Assembly: GCF_018130765.1 (NCBI RefSeq)
Contig: NZ_JAFCJZ010000013.1
Coordinates: 62,001 to 126,000, forward strand
Direction of reading: 5' to 3'
DNA from: Bradyrhizobium iriomotense
Lineage (GTDB): Bacteria; Pseudomonadota; Alphaproteobacteria; Rhizobiales; Xanthobacteraceae
DNA: 64,000 bases
Part shown: positions 14,696 through 23,911 of the stretch, in pieces
Position numbering within the stretch: position 1 is the stretch's first letter
Layout of the letters: every line of letters starts with the position of its first letter
The notes under the pieces: generated by a model
The model's input: only the letters and a program-made list of their open reading frames with translations
Database searches by the model: none
What the model was told of the DNA's origin: nothing
Program-made: the position numbers and the translations under genes

Positions 14696-17299
14696 CTAAG
14701 CTGACCGCTTCACCGCCTCGCGTTCCACCACCGCAACATCCAGCCGCCCCAACATCGCCCTCGCCTGCTCGGCGCAGTGCTCGATCAGCCAGCGCTCGAA
14801 GGCGACGGGCGCGAGCGCAGGCGCATAGAGGAAGCCCTGCACGACGTCGCAGCCGAGCTCGGCCAGCGTCCTGCGCTGGCCCTCGGTCTCGACGCCTTCG
14901 GCGACGACGGTCATGCCAAGGCCCTGACCGACACGCACCACGGCGGTGGCGATCGCGAGCGCGCCAGCGTCACGCTCGATGTCGCGCATGAAACTGCGAT
15001 CGATCTTGAGCTCGCGGATCGGCAGATGCGCAAGGCGGCTGAGGCTGGAATAGCCGGTGCCGAAATCGTCCACCGAGAGCCCGACGCCGAGCTCGCGGAT
15101 CGCATTCATGGTCTCGAGCGCGGCGACGCTGTCATGCATGAAGGCGCCCTCCGTGATCTCGAGCATCAGGGCGTCCGGCGGCAAATCGTATCCGGCCAGG
15201 ATGTCCTTCAGGCGCTCGGCCAACGTGACGTTGCGGAAATTGATCGGCGACAGGTTCACGGAGACGCTGGGGACATTGAGCCCGGCGCCGCGCCAGCTCG
15301 CCATCTGCCGGCAGGCCTCGCGTACCGACCACAGGCCGATCTGCTCGATCAGGCCGCACTCCTCGGCAAGCGGGATGAATTTCGCCGGCGAGACATCGCC
15401 GAGCTCGGCATCATGCCAGCGCGCCAGCGCCTCGACGCCATGGATGGCGCCGTCGCAGCTGCGGATCTGCGGCTGGTAGCTGAGGCTGAGCGCGCCGTCC
15501 GCGATGGCGCGGCGCAGCGCCGCGATCAGCGCCAGCCGCTGCTCGGTCAGCCCGTTCATCTCGGCGCTGAACAGGCGATGGGTGGAGCGGCCGGCCTGCT
15601 TGGCCATGTACATGGCGGCATCGGCCTGCTGCATCAAAGTGTCGATGTCCGTCGCGTGATCGGGATAGAGGCTGATGCCGATGCTGGCCGACATCGGCAT
15701 CAGCTTCGATCCGAGCCTCAAAGGCGCGGCCAGCGCTTCCGCGATCCCGGCCGCGATACGCTCGGCGGCCTCGGCGTTACGTTGCGGCAGCAGGATGACG
15801 AACTCGTCGCCGCCGAGCCGTCCCAGCATGTCTTCGGGCCCGATCTGCTCGCGCAGGCGCTGCGCGAGCTGGATCAAGAGCTCGTCGCCGGCGGCGTGGC
15901 CGAGCGTATCGTTGACGTCCTTGAAATGATCGACGTCGAGGAAGGCCAGCGCGACATGGCTGCCGGTCGAGCAGGCATCGATCGCAGTGGTGATCAGGTG
16001 GCGCAGCTGCGCGCGGTTGGGCAGGCCGGTGAGGATGTCGTGATAGGCGAGCCGCGCGATCTCGGCGCGCGCCTCCTTGCGCTCGATCGCGAAGGCGCCG
16101 AGATTGACGCAGGCATCGACGATGCGCCGGTGCCATTTGCTCGGCGCACGCGGCTCACGGAAATAGAACGCGAAGGTGGCGATGACGCGGCCGTCCTTGG
16201 CCTTGATCGGGGTCGACCAGCAGGCGCGCAGGCCGATCGCGAGCGGCATGGCCTTGTAAGGCTGCCAGCGCGGGTCGGTGTCGAGATCCTCGGCCAGAAC
16301 CGGCACGCCGTAGAAGGCCGCGGTGCCGCAGGAGCCGACATTGGGGCCGATCGCGACGCCATCCAATGCGCGAGAATAATCGTCGGGCAGGCTAGGTCCG
16401 CCGAGCGGATGGACCAGGCCCGCGGCATCGATGTGAAGCAGCGAGCAGACCACGTCGGGTGCGATCTCCTCGACCCGGCGGCACAGCCTGTCGGCGATGT
16501 CGGCGATCGGAATCTCGTCGGCCAGCGCGCTCATGATGAGCTGCTGGAGCGAGCGGAGCTGCTTGGACTCGGTGATGTCATCGAGCAGCGCGAAGATCTG
16601 CTTGACCCGCCCCTTCCTGTCGCGGAAGGCATCGATCCGGGCGCAGACCCAGATCTCCTCGCCGTCCTTGTCGTAGACGAGCACCTCGACCTCGCCGCCG
16701 TGGCCGCCAGTCATCAGGCGCCTGACGAGATTCACAACGGCGTTGCGATCGGTGTGGCGGCCGGCGATCAGCTCGCCCGCGCGGCGCCCTTCGGCCTCCT
16801 CGCTGGTATAGCCGAACAGAGCCGTGAACGCGGAATTGACGTAGACGATGTTCTGCTCGACGTCGGTGATGATCACCACGCGGTTAGTCTGGTCGGAGAC
16901 CGCGTGGAGAAGCCCGATCCTGGCGCGGCGTTCGGCATCGAGGGTGACGTCGCGCGCGAACACGATGCGATGGGTCGCGCCATCGACCGTCGCCGACGAC
17001 ATCGACACAAGCGCCTTGATACGGCTGCCGTCGCGCCGCACGAGGCTGATCTCCTCGCGGAGATCCGCGGTCGCACCGGCCTCCAGGCATTTGAGGGCGA
17101 GAACGGCGGCATCGCGGCCGAGCACCTCGGTAGCGGCGAGCTTCCAGATCCGTTCCGCGGCGGGGTTGAAATGCGTAATGCGATGCGCCTCATCGACGAT
17201 GACGATGCCGTCGTCGGCGCGTTCGAGCACGGCGCGCGGCACGTCCTGAGTTTCTGTGACAAGGCGATCGGAGGCGGACATCGTCTGAACCGGCGGCAT
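14696..17299 (-). CDS. PAS-PAS-GAF-GGDEF-EAL c-di-GMP protein (DosP-like)
   Basis: About 867 residues, soluble. Domains are PAS1 (~20-135), PAS2 (~140-260, FGYTSEEAEGRRAGEL), GAF (~275-405), GGDEF (~415-575) and EAL (~590-840). The cyclase motif is intact (LGGDEFVI), and so is the phosphodiesterase core (GVEALARW, then NLSPINFRN, VDDFGTGYSS, KIDRSF). The order and phrases resemble E. coli DosP/PdeO, but there the GGDEF is degenerate. I see no histidine at the PAS1 helix where DosP binds heme, so oxygen sensing is not supported. It may make or break c-di-GMP. The start is uncertain: ATG at 17299, 17281 and 17389 all lack a clear ribosome site. Confidence 0.88.
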   Translation of the reverse strand: MPPVQTMSASDRLVTETQDVPRAVLERADDGIVIVDEAHRITHFNPAAERIWKLAATEVLGRDAAVLALKCLEAGATADLREEISLVRRDGSRIKALVSMSSATVDGATHRIVFARDVTLDAERRARIGLLHAVSDQTNRVVIITDVEQNIVYVNSAFTALFGYTSEEAEGRRAGELIAGRHTDRNAVVNLVRRLMTGGHGGEVEVLVYDKDGEEIWVCARIDAFRDRKGRVKQIFALLDDITESKQLRSLQQLIMSALADEIPIADIADRLCRRVEEIAPDVVCSLLHIDAAGLVHPLGGPSLPDDYSRALDGVAIGPNVGSCGTAAFYGVPVLAEDLDTDPRWQPYKAMPLAIGLRACWSTPIKAKDGRVIATFAFYFREPRAPSKWHRRIVDACVNLGAFAIERKEARAEIARLAYHDILTGLPNRAQLRHLITTAIDACSTGSHVALAFLDVDHFKDVNDTLGHAAGDELLIQLAQRLREQIGPEDMLGRLGGDEFVILLPQRNAEAAERIAAGIAEALAAPLRLGSKLMPMSASIGISLYPDHATDIDTLMQQADAAMYMAKQAGRSTHRLFSAEMNGLTEQRLALIAALRRAIADGALSLSYQPQIRSCDGAIHGVEALARWHDAELGDVSPAKFIPLAEECGLIEQIGLWSVREACRQMASWRGAGLNVPSVSVNLSPINFRNVTLAERLKDILAGYDLPPDALMLEITEGAFMHDSVAALETMNAIRELGVGLSVDDFGTGYSSLSRLAHLPIRELKIDRSFMRDIERDAGALAIATAVVRVGQGLGMTVVAEGVETEGQRRTLAELGCDVVQGFLYAPALAPVAFERWLIEHCAEQARAMLGRLDVAVVEREAVKRSA

Positions 17300-17437
17300 C
17301 GGGAAATGCGGCAATCGGCGAGAGGTTAACGCTCCGATGGTGTCCAAGACGTTTTTGCCATTCCGCCGCACCGCGCCAAGAGGCAGCATGCTTAATGCTT
17401 CGCGAAAACGGCAGAGCTATCTTGATGCGTCCGGAAC

Positions 17438-18733
17438 CTATTCGGATGCCGGTTTGAGCTTGTGCAGCCGTCCGGCTACGGCGCGCACCTTACCCGGCGA
17501 GGCCCGCCACACCGACAGCGCCGACAAGCCGCTCACGACCATGGCGATGGCAAAGGCGAGCGTGTAGTCGCCGGTGCGATCATAGAGCAGACCCGTGAGC
17601 CAGGGACCTGCCGCACCGCCCGCCAGGGCCGCGAGCATGATGGTGCCGAAGATGCTGCCCTGGTGCCTGCCCTGAAAAATCTCGAACACCACCGCGCCCA
17701 TGATCGAGGTCAGGCCGTAGCCGAGCGCGCCTTGCGTGAACACCATGACGTAGACGAGCCAGAGCGACGGCAGATATTTCAGCGCGATCAGCGCGCCGAA
17801 GCAGACGACAAAACCTGCGCAGCTGATCGCCCAGACCCACTCGCGCCCGATGCGGTCGGAGACATGGCCGAGCACGATCTGGCCGGGAATGCCGAGCAGG
17901 CTGACGATGCCGAGCGCCCACACCGCGACAGAAGGGCTGAAGCCGATATCGAGCAGGAATTTCGTTTGATGCACCTGCACCGCGTACCAGATGTACAGGC
18001 CGGAGAAATAGCCGACCGCGATCCACCAGAACCGCGCGGTCGCGACGGCGCGTTTCAGCGTCCAGTCGGTATTGACCCAGACGGGGTCGACCACATTGGA
18101 GATCGGCTTTACCGCGCCTGCGGCATGCGCCGCATCGCCGTCCGGCTGGAGGCCGATATCCTCGGGGCGCCTGTGCAGCAGCAGATTGATCGGCGCCAGC
18201 GCGATCAGGACGAGCAGGCCCATCGCGGTGCAGGCGGTGCGCCAGCCGGTCTGCTCGATCATGTGCTGCACCCATGGCAGCAGCGTCACCGAACCGATGC
18301 CGACGCCGGCAAAGGCGATGCCGATGGCAAAGCCGCGCTTGCGGATGAACCAGTTCGGCAGGAACAGCGACTGGCCGGAATAACCGAGACAGACGCTGCC
18401 GGCGCCGACCATGACGCCGATGGTGAGATAGAGATGCCAGGGCTGGCTGGTGAGCGGCGCCAGCAGCAGCCCGCCGCCCATCAGCGCCACGCCGAGCTCC
18501 ATCACCGCGCGTGGGCCGGCGCGATCCATCAGGCGGCCGATCAGCGGGCTCGCAACGCCCGAGGCGACGAAGCCGAAGGAGAAGGCACCCGCGGTGATGC
18601 CGCGCTCCCAGCCGAATTCGGAGATGATCGGCGGAAAGAACAATGAGAAGGCCGTGCGCGCGTTGACGCCGATGGCCATGGTGACGAAGGTCACGGCGAC
18701 CACGACCCAGCCGTAGAAGAACGGAAGCCGCAT
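17438..18733 (-). CDS. MFS transporter (monocarboxylate/oxalate-formate type)
   Basis: 431 residues with 12 predicted membrane helices. The start FYGWVVVAVTFVTMAIGVNARTAFSLFFPPI is the signature of the MFS subfamily that contains oxalate:formate antiporter OxlT and monocarboxylate carriers. A loop motif GRLMDRAGPRAVM follows helix 2, and a central cytoplasmic loop lies at ~195-220. It moves a small organic anion across the inner membrane; the substrate is unknown. It sits between two GGDEF-EAL genes in the same direction, with no sign of shared function. AGGGATG lies ~10 bp before the ATG. Confidence 0.87.
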   Translation of the reverse strand: MRLPFFYGWVVVAVTFVTMAIGVNARTAFSLFFPPIISEFGWERGITAGAFSFGFVASGVASPLIGRLMDRAGPRAVMELGVALMGGGLLLAPLTSQPWHLYLTIGVMVGAGSVCLGYSGQSLFLPNWFIRKRGFAIGIAFAGVGIGSVTLLPWVQHMIEQTGWRTACTAMGLLVLIALAPINLLLHRRPEDIGLQPDGDAAHAAGAVKPISNVVDPVWVNTDWTLKRAVATARFWWIAVGYFSGLYIWYAVQVHQTKFLLDIGFSPSVAVWALGIVSLLGIPGQIVLGHVSDRIGREWVWAISCAGFVVCFGALIALKYLPSLWLVYVMVFTQGALGYGLTSIMGAVVFEIFQGRHQGSIFGTIMLAALAGGAAGPWLTGLLYDRTGDYTLAFAIAMVVSGLSALSVWRASPGKVRAVAGRLHKLKPASE

Positions 18734-18821
18734 TTTTCTGTTTCATCCCTAGACGATCCTTCGGACCATCTGAGGGTGTCCGGGTCAAGCGCTTTTCGCG
18801 CATGCCCGTCGGGCAATGCGC

Positions 18822-21251
18822 TCAGGCCGCGTCGAGCTGCGACGGCTGGACTGACTCGTCGAATGCGATCTCGTCGACCGGCTGCGGGCGCCCGAACAGA
18901 TAGCCTTGGGCGAAATTGACGCCGAGCGCCCTCAGCCGCTCGAATTCCTCAGCTGTCTCGACGCCCTCGGCGGTGACCGACATGTCCAGCCCGCGCGCCA
19001 GCGTCACGATCGAGGAGATGATGGCGGAAGAGCGCGGCTGGTGCGTGAGGTTGCGGATGAACGACTTGTCGATCTTGATCTTGTCGAACGGGAACGCGGT
19101 GAGATAGCTGAGCGACGAATAGCCCGTGCCGAAATCGTCGAGCGCGAGCTCAATGCCGATGCTCTTCAGCCGCTCCATGAAAGCGTGATTCTCGACGCCG
19201 CGCTCCAGCAGCACGGATTCCGTGATCTCGATCTCCAGCCGCTCGGGCGACAGGCCGGAATCCGCCAGCGCCGCACAGATCATCTCGAACAGCTCGGCTT
19301 CCTTGAACTGGATCGGCGAGAGATTCACGGCGACCATCAGGTCGGAGGGCCAGCCGGCCGCGTCCGCGCAGGCGCGCCGCAGCACGAATTCGCCGAGCGG
19401 AACGATCAACCCGGTCTCCTCGGCCAGCGAAATGAACTGATCCGGCGGGATCAGTCCGCGGCTCGGATGCCGCCAGCGCACCAGCGCCTCGAAGCCGCAC
19501 CGCGCGCCGCTCGTGGCACCGACGAACGGCTGGTAATGCACCTCGAGCTGGCAGCGCGCGATGGCGTCGCGCAAGTCCCCTTCCAGCGTGTTGCGCGCCT
19601 CGAGCTCGGCCGACATCGCCTCGTCGTAGACGGTGAAGCAGTTGCGGCCCGCCGATTTCGAGCGGTAGAGCGCAAGGTCGGCCTTCTTCAGCAACTGCTC
19701 CTGGTCGCTGCCGTGATCCGGCGCGATCGCAATCCCGATGCTGGTGCCGATCTCGACACGATGGCCGGGCAGCAGGAACGGCTGCGCCACAAGCTTGGCG
19801 ATCCGTGCCGCGAGCTCGGTCGAGCAGGTGCGCTGATCCTCGCAGGCCTCCTGGATGATGGCGAACTCGTCGCCGCCGAGCCGGGCCAGCACGTCGGTGG
19901 CGCGCAGCGCGGATTTCAGCCGCTGCGCCACCTGACGTAGCAGCACGTCGCCGGCGCCGTGACCGAGGGAGTCGTTGACGTTCTTGAAGCGGTCGAGGTC
20001 GAGCATCAGGATCGAGAAGGTCGCGCCGTTATCGTCGAGCTGGCGGTTGAGCTCGTCGAGCCGGGCGAGGAAGAAGGCGCGGTTCGGCAGGCCGGTCAGG
20101 ATGTCGGTCTGCGCGAGCTCGAGCACCCGCCGGTTCGCCAGCGATAGCCGCCGCGAATTGCGGCTGGCGAGCATGAGATAGGTGGACAGCGACAGCGTGA
20201 GCAGCATGCCGACGATGAGGACCGCGGCCGCGCGATCATAGCCCGTCTCCAGCGCGCCGCCGGCCGTCGGCATCGCCCGCACCTGCCAGTCGGTGTCGCC
20301 GATCTTGAGACTGCCCGACCAGTGCAGAACCCGTGCGACGTCCCGCATCGACTGCGGCGCGGTGGCCGCCGACGAATAGTCCGGCAGCATCTCCTCGAGG
20401 CTGACGATCTGGCCGGTGAAGGGCGGATAGACGTTCACACTGACCGCGGGGCTTGCTCCGGTGGTCACGCGGATGGACTGGATCAGCAGCGGCAGATCGA
20501 AGACGCCGACCACGAAGCCGGCCAGATTGCGGCGCCGGTCCGCGACCGTGTCGCGCGACGTTCCCTTGGCGTAGACGGGAATGGCGACGAGGACGTCGGG
20601 CAGCCGGCCGCCCTCCCTGGGCTCGTAGAGGCGGGTACGGACGGCAGCAACCCGATCGCTGTCGCGGGCGCGCTCCAGCACCGCAAGGCGTTCCGGGATG
20701 CTCGTGTAATCCATGCCGTAGACCTGTGACGTCTTCGGCTGCGTCGAGTAGAACACCGGGAAATATTCGTCGCTCTGCGGCGCGGCCGCGAAGGCATCGC
20801 CCTGGAGCGACTTGATGCGATAGCCCGACACGCCGTCAGCGACCGCGGCGGCCTCGTATTCGGCGCGCTCCTTGCGGTTCACGCGCGGCAGCCAGGCGAT
20901 GCGCAGCATGCCGGGATGGCGCTCGAACAGACGCGCGCTGAAGGTCTCGAACTCGCTGCGGGTGATTTCCTCGTTGGTGGATTCGAACAGCGTGCGCAGC
21001 GCGACCAGCCGTGAGATGTACTCGCCCATGCCGTTCTGCATGACGATCGCTTCGGTTTCGGCCGCGTTCTCGAACTCGATCCGGTTGACGCGGTTTTCCC
21101 AGCGCGCGACGGCGGCGGCGCCCACGATCGAGAACAGAAGCCCGACGGCGACCGCGACCAGCGCAGGGCGATAGAGCCCGAGCAGCGGCGCGGCACGCCA
21201 CCATCCGGTCACACGCTTCCGATCCTGATCGTTCTGATCGCGACCGCCCAT
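18822..21251 (-). CDS. CHASE-type sensor GGDEF-EAL membrane protein
   Basis: 809 residues. The first membrane helix is at ~30-50 and the second at ~340-362. Between them is a ~290-residue periplasmic CHASE-like domain (ITRSEFETFSARLFERHPGMLRIAWLPRV, YPVFYSTQ-like, GFVVGVFDLPLLIQSI). The cytoplasmic part has GGDEF (LGGDEFAII) and EAL (GFEALVRW, NLSPIQFKE, LDDFGTGYSS, KIDKSF, AEGVET), both intact. It should adjust c-di-GMP in response to a periplasmic ligand. It is divergent from a Leu-type binding protein (21537), a possible source of that signal. ATG at 21251 is preferred because GGGGAC lies 12 bp upstream. Confidence 0.9.
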   Translation of the reverse strand: MGGRDQNDQDRKRVTGWWRAAPLLGLYRPALVAVAVGLLFSIVGAAAVARWENRVNRIEFENAAETEAIVMQNGMGEYISRLVALRTLFESTNEEITRSEFETFSARLFERHPGMLRIAWLPRVNRKERAEYEAAAVADGVSGYRIKSLQGDAFAAAPQSDEYFPVFYSTQPKTSQVYGMDYTSIPERLAVLERARDSDRVAAVRTRLYEPREGGRLPDVLVAIPVYAKGTSRDTVADRRRNLAGFVVGVFDLPLLIQSIRVTTGASPAVSVNVYPPFTGQIVSLEEMLPDYSSAATAPQSMRDVARVLHWSGSLKIGDTDWQVRAMPTAGGALETGYDRAAAVLIVGMLLTLSLSTYLMLASRNSRRLSLANRRVLELAQTDILTGLPNRAFFLARLDELNRQLDDNGATFSILMLDLDRFKNVNDSLGHGAGDVLLRQVAQRLKSALRATDVLARLGGDEFAIIQEACEDQRTCSTELAARIAKLVAQPFLLPGHRVEIGTSIGIAIAPDHGSDQEQLLKKADLALYRSKSAGRNCFTVYDEAMSAELEARNTLEGDLRDAIARCQLEVHYQPFVGATSGARCGFEALVRWRHPSRGLIPPDQFISLAEETGLIVPLGEFVLRRACADAAGWPSDLMVAVNLSPIQFKEAELFEMICAALADSGLSPERLEIEITESVLLERGVENHAFMERLKSIGIELALDDFGTGYSSLSYLTAFPFDKIKIDKSFIRNLTHQPRSSAIISSIVTLARGLDMSVTAEGVETAEEFERLRALGVNFAQGYLFGRPQPVDEIAFDESVQPSQLDAA

Positions 21252-21536
21252 CTTGATCCGCACGTCCCCTTCGGCGCGGCGGCACGAACCTCTGGTTGAG
21301 CCGCCGGAACTGCTATCGGACAAGGATTGGGGTTAAGAACTGCACAATTTCGGAACAAGGGCGCCCCGCAATGCACGGCTTAGTTAATGATTGCCCCGCA
21401 AGTGCCGACAGACTGGAAATAACTTGCCGGTTTTACCCGGAGTCATACGGATCGGCGTTGCGACGCCGGTTAGCGAGCTGTTCAGCCTGCAGAACTATTG
21501 TGCGCGGGGCTCATCCTGCACCCGGCAAGCATCCCC

Positions 21537-22703
21537 ATGATACGATCGCACTCAGCGACATGCCTCGCCTTGACCATCGCTTTGCTGGCAGCAAGCCTGC
21601 TGCCGGCGCAAGGCGGCGAGGCCGGCGTCAGCGACGATGCGATCCTGTTCGGCCAGGCGGCCGCGCTCGAGGGCCCCTCCTCCGCGCTCGGACAACGCAT
21701 GCGGCAAGGCATCGTCGCGGCGTTCACCGAGATCAACGCCAAGGGCGGCATCCACGGCCGCAAGCTCCAGCTCATCAGCCGTGACGACGGCTATGATCCC
21801 GACCGCTCGGTGGCGCAGACGATGCGGCTGATCGAGGACGACAAGGTGTTCGCGCTGATCGGCGCGGTCGGCACGCCGACCGCGATGGCGACGATCCCGA
21901 TCACCAGCGCCCGGAACATCCCCTTCATCGGCCCGTTCACCGGCGCCGAGTTCCTCCGCGACCTCGAGCTTCCCAACGTCGTCAACATCCGCGCGAGCTA
22001 TGGCGCGGAGGCCGAGGCCTGGGTCAAGCATCTCACCGAGGACCGCCAGTTCACCCGCATCGGCATCTTCTATCAGGACGATTCCTTCGGCCGCGACGGC
22101 CTTGCCGGCGTGAAGCGCGCGCTCGCCAAGCGCGGCCTCGAGCTCGCCGCCGAAGGTACCTTCGAGCGCAACACCCGCGCAGTCGGCGCGGCCTGGCGCA
22201 TGATCAAGCGCGCCGAGCCCGAGGCCATCGTCATGGTCGGGACCTACGGGCCCTGCGCCGAGTTCATCAAGCTGGCGCACCGCAGCGGCGCCTATCCGAC
22301 CTTCGTCAACATCTCCTTCGTCGGCGCCAATGCGCTCGCCAAGGAGCTCGGCCCCGACGGCGAAGGCGTCATCGTCTCGCAGGTCGTGCCGTTTCCATGG
22401 GATCGCTCGCTCAAACTCGTCGCCGACTACCAGGCGGCGCAGCAGGCGTTCGACCCGACACTGACACCGGACTTCGTGTCGCTCGAAGGCTATCTCTCCG
22501 GTCGCCTCACCGCCGCGGCGTTGGAGAATGCAGGCCCGCAACCGACGCGCGCGAGCCTGCTGCGCGCCATCAACGACATCGGCCGCTTCGACATCAGCGG
22601 CAGCATCGTCACCGTCGGTATGCGCACGATCGACGCACCGCCGAAGGTGTTTTTGACGGTGATCCAGAAGGACGGAACGTTCAGGGCAGTGGACCGGCTG
22701 TAG
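21537..22703 (+). CDS. ABC-type branched-chain amino acid substrate-binding protein
   Basis: 388 residues. The signal peptide is MIRSHSATCLALTIALLAASLLPAQGGEA. The mature part is a type I periplasmic binding fold of the LivK family (ILFGQAAALEGPSSALGQRMRQGIVAAFTEINAKGGIHGRKL, RDDGYDPDRSVAQT, IGAVGTPTAMA, FYQDDSFGRDGLAG). No permease or ATPase gene is near. It is divergent from the CHASE-GGDEF-EAL gene, which suggests that it may act as a periplasmic sensor rather than an importer component. The ATG at 21537 has no clear ribosome site; an in-frame TTG at 21498 is possible but would spoil the signal peptide. Confidence 0.88.
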   Translation: MIRSHSATCLALTIALLAASLLPAQGGEAGVSDDAILFGQAAALEGPSSALGQRMRQGIVAAFTEINAKGGIHGRKLQLISRDDGYDPDRSVAQTMRLIEDDKVFALIGAVGTPTAMATIPITSARNIPFIGPFTGAEFLRDLELPNVVNIRASYGAEAEAWVKHLTEDRQFTRIGIFYQDDSFGRDGLAGVKRALAKRGLELAAEGTFERNTRAVGAAWRMIKRAEPEAIVMVGTYGPCAEFIKLAHRSGAYPTFVNISFVGANALAKELGPDGEGVIVSQVVPFPWDRSLKLVADYQAAQQAFDPTLTPDFVSLEGYLSGRLTAAALENAGPQPTRASLLRAINDIGRFDISGSIVTVGMRTIDAPPKVFLTVIQKDGTFRAVDRL

Positions 22704-22706
22704 GGG

Positions 22707-22832
22707 CTAGCGATCGGACTTCCTGCCATTCGCCTGGCCGTAAGGCGGCTTGTTGTCGGGATCGGATGTGAGGCAGGCGCTCAGAGACACGCCGATCAGG
22801 ACCACGCACACCGCAGCGATCAGAAACTTCAT
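22707..22832 (-). CDS. Small lipoprotein
   Basis: 41 residues. MKFLIAAVCVVLIGVSLSAC ends in a lipobox (SLSAC), so the Cys is lipidated after cleavage, leaving a ~22-residue hydrophilic tail (LTSDPDNKPPYGQ). AGGG lies before the ATG at 22832; the longer open frame to 22907 adds 25 residues that would hide the signal. It follows the dehydrogenase gene in the same direction by 89 bp. Such tiny lipoproteins are common in rhizobia and have no known role. Confidence 0.75.
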   Translation of the reverse strand: MKFLIAAVCVVLIGVSLSACLTSDPDNKPPYGQANGRKSDR

Positions 22833-22921
22833 CTGCTCAACCCTGCTCAATGAACCATTTCCCGACAAGCACGGAACTTTGACGTCGCGGGCCCGGACGA
22901 GGTTCAAGGCAGGGCGAGCTC

Positions 22922-23899
22922 TCAGGGCCGCCTAGTCCAACGCTCGGCGTTGACGGCGCCCGGCGGGACTTCGCCCCGTACGATCGCTTCCACCTGCCGC
23001 ACGGTTTCGAGCGACTGGTATTCGATCGCCTGCGGCGTCAATCCGCCGACATGCGGGGTCGCGATCACGTTCGGCAGCTTTGCGAGCTCGGGCGTCGGCA
23101 TCTGGTCGGGTGCACGGCCGACATCCATCGCCGCGCCGGCGATGCGGTTCTCGCGCAGCGCCTTTGCGAGCGCGGCCTCGTCGACGAGATTACCGCGGGA
23201 GAGATTGATGAACACGGCATGCCTCTGCATGCGCGCCAACGCCGCCTCCCCGATCAAATTCTCGGTCTGCTCGTTGGCGATGGCGAGGCAGACGACATAG
23301 TCCGACGCGGCAAGCAGTTCGTCGAGACCGACCTGCCTGATCGCGGCATCGCTGACGGTTGCGAAGGGATCGGAGACCAGCACCTCCATGCGCATCACCT
23401 TGGCGATCTCAGCAAGATAGCGCCCGATGCTGCCATAGCCGATGATGCCGATTTTGCTGCCGGCGAGCTGGCGGCCCATCCGTGCTTCCGGCTTGCGCCC
23501 GGCCTGATAGTCCGCCGTCGTCCGCGAGACGCCGCGGGAGAGGTCGACCATGAAGCCGAGCGCGAGTTCGGCAACCGCCTGCACGAAGCCCGGGCCGGCG
23601 CGGGTCACGAGCACGCCGGCCTCCGAGGCCGCGTCCACATTGACGTTGCGGATGTCGACGGCGCAGCGGACGAAGGCGCGCAGGCGCGGCAGTTGCGCAA
23701 AGATCTCGCCGCGCCCTTCCGTCATGCGATCGGCGACGATGATATCGGCATCTTTGGCGGCGCGCACGAGGCCGGCAGCGTCCAGCGTCTCATCGCTCTC
23801 GTGCAGGATCACCTCGGCAGCCGCGCGCAGGCCGTTCAGGCTGCGATCGCCATAGTAGTTGCGCCGCATCTCCGGCGTGTGCGCGAGCAGGACCTTCAC
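22922..23899 (-). CDS. D-2-hydroxyacid dehydrogenase family protein
   Basis: 325 residues from a GTG start with AAGGAG 7 bp upstream. The NAD-binding loop is GIIGYGSIGRYLAEI (~150-165), the catalytic Arg is in INLSRGNLVDE and the catalytic His is in ATPHVGG. The usual acidic partner in the DVFxxEP motif is replaced by DVGRAPDQMP. It should interconvert a 2-hydroxy acid and a 2-oxo acid with NAD(P). It lies 12 bp downstream of the TRAP permease gene, so it is the last enzyme gene of that importer operon and probably acts on the imported acid. Confidence 0.87.
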   Translation of the reverse strand: MKVLLAHTPEMRRNYYGDRSLNGLRAAAEVILHESDETLDAAGLVRAAKDADIIVADRMTEGRGEIFAQLPRLRAFVRCAVDIRNVNVDAASEAGVLVTRAGPGFVQAVAELALGFMVDLSRGVSRTTADYQAGRKPEARMGRQLAGSKIGIIGYGSIGRYLAEIAKVMRMEVLVSDPFATVSDAAIRQVGLDELLAASDYVVCLAIANEQTENLIGEAALARMQRHAVFINLSRGNLVDEAALAKALRENRIAGAAMDVGRAPDQMPTPELAKLPNVIATPHVGGLTPQAIEYQSLETVRQVEAIVRGEVPPGAVNAERWTRRP

Positions 23900-23911
23900 G
23901 ACAAAACTCCT

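Noticed and set aside
14777..17329. An 850-codon plus-strand open frame opposite the GGDEF-EAL gene
   Set aside because: Asp/Arg/Gly-rich mirror frame without domains; the opposite strand has clear PAS, GGDEF and EAL motifs.
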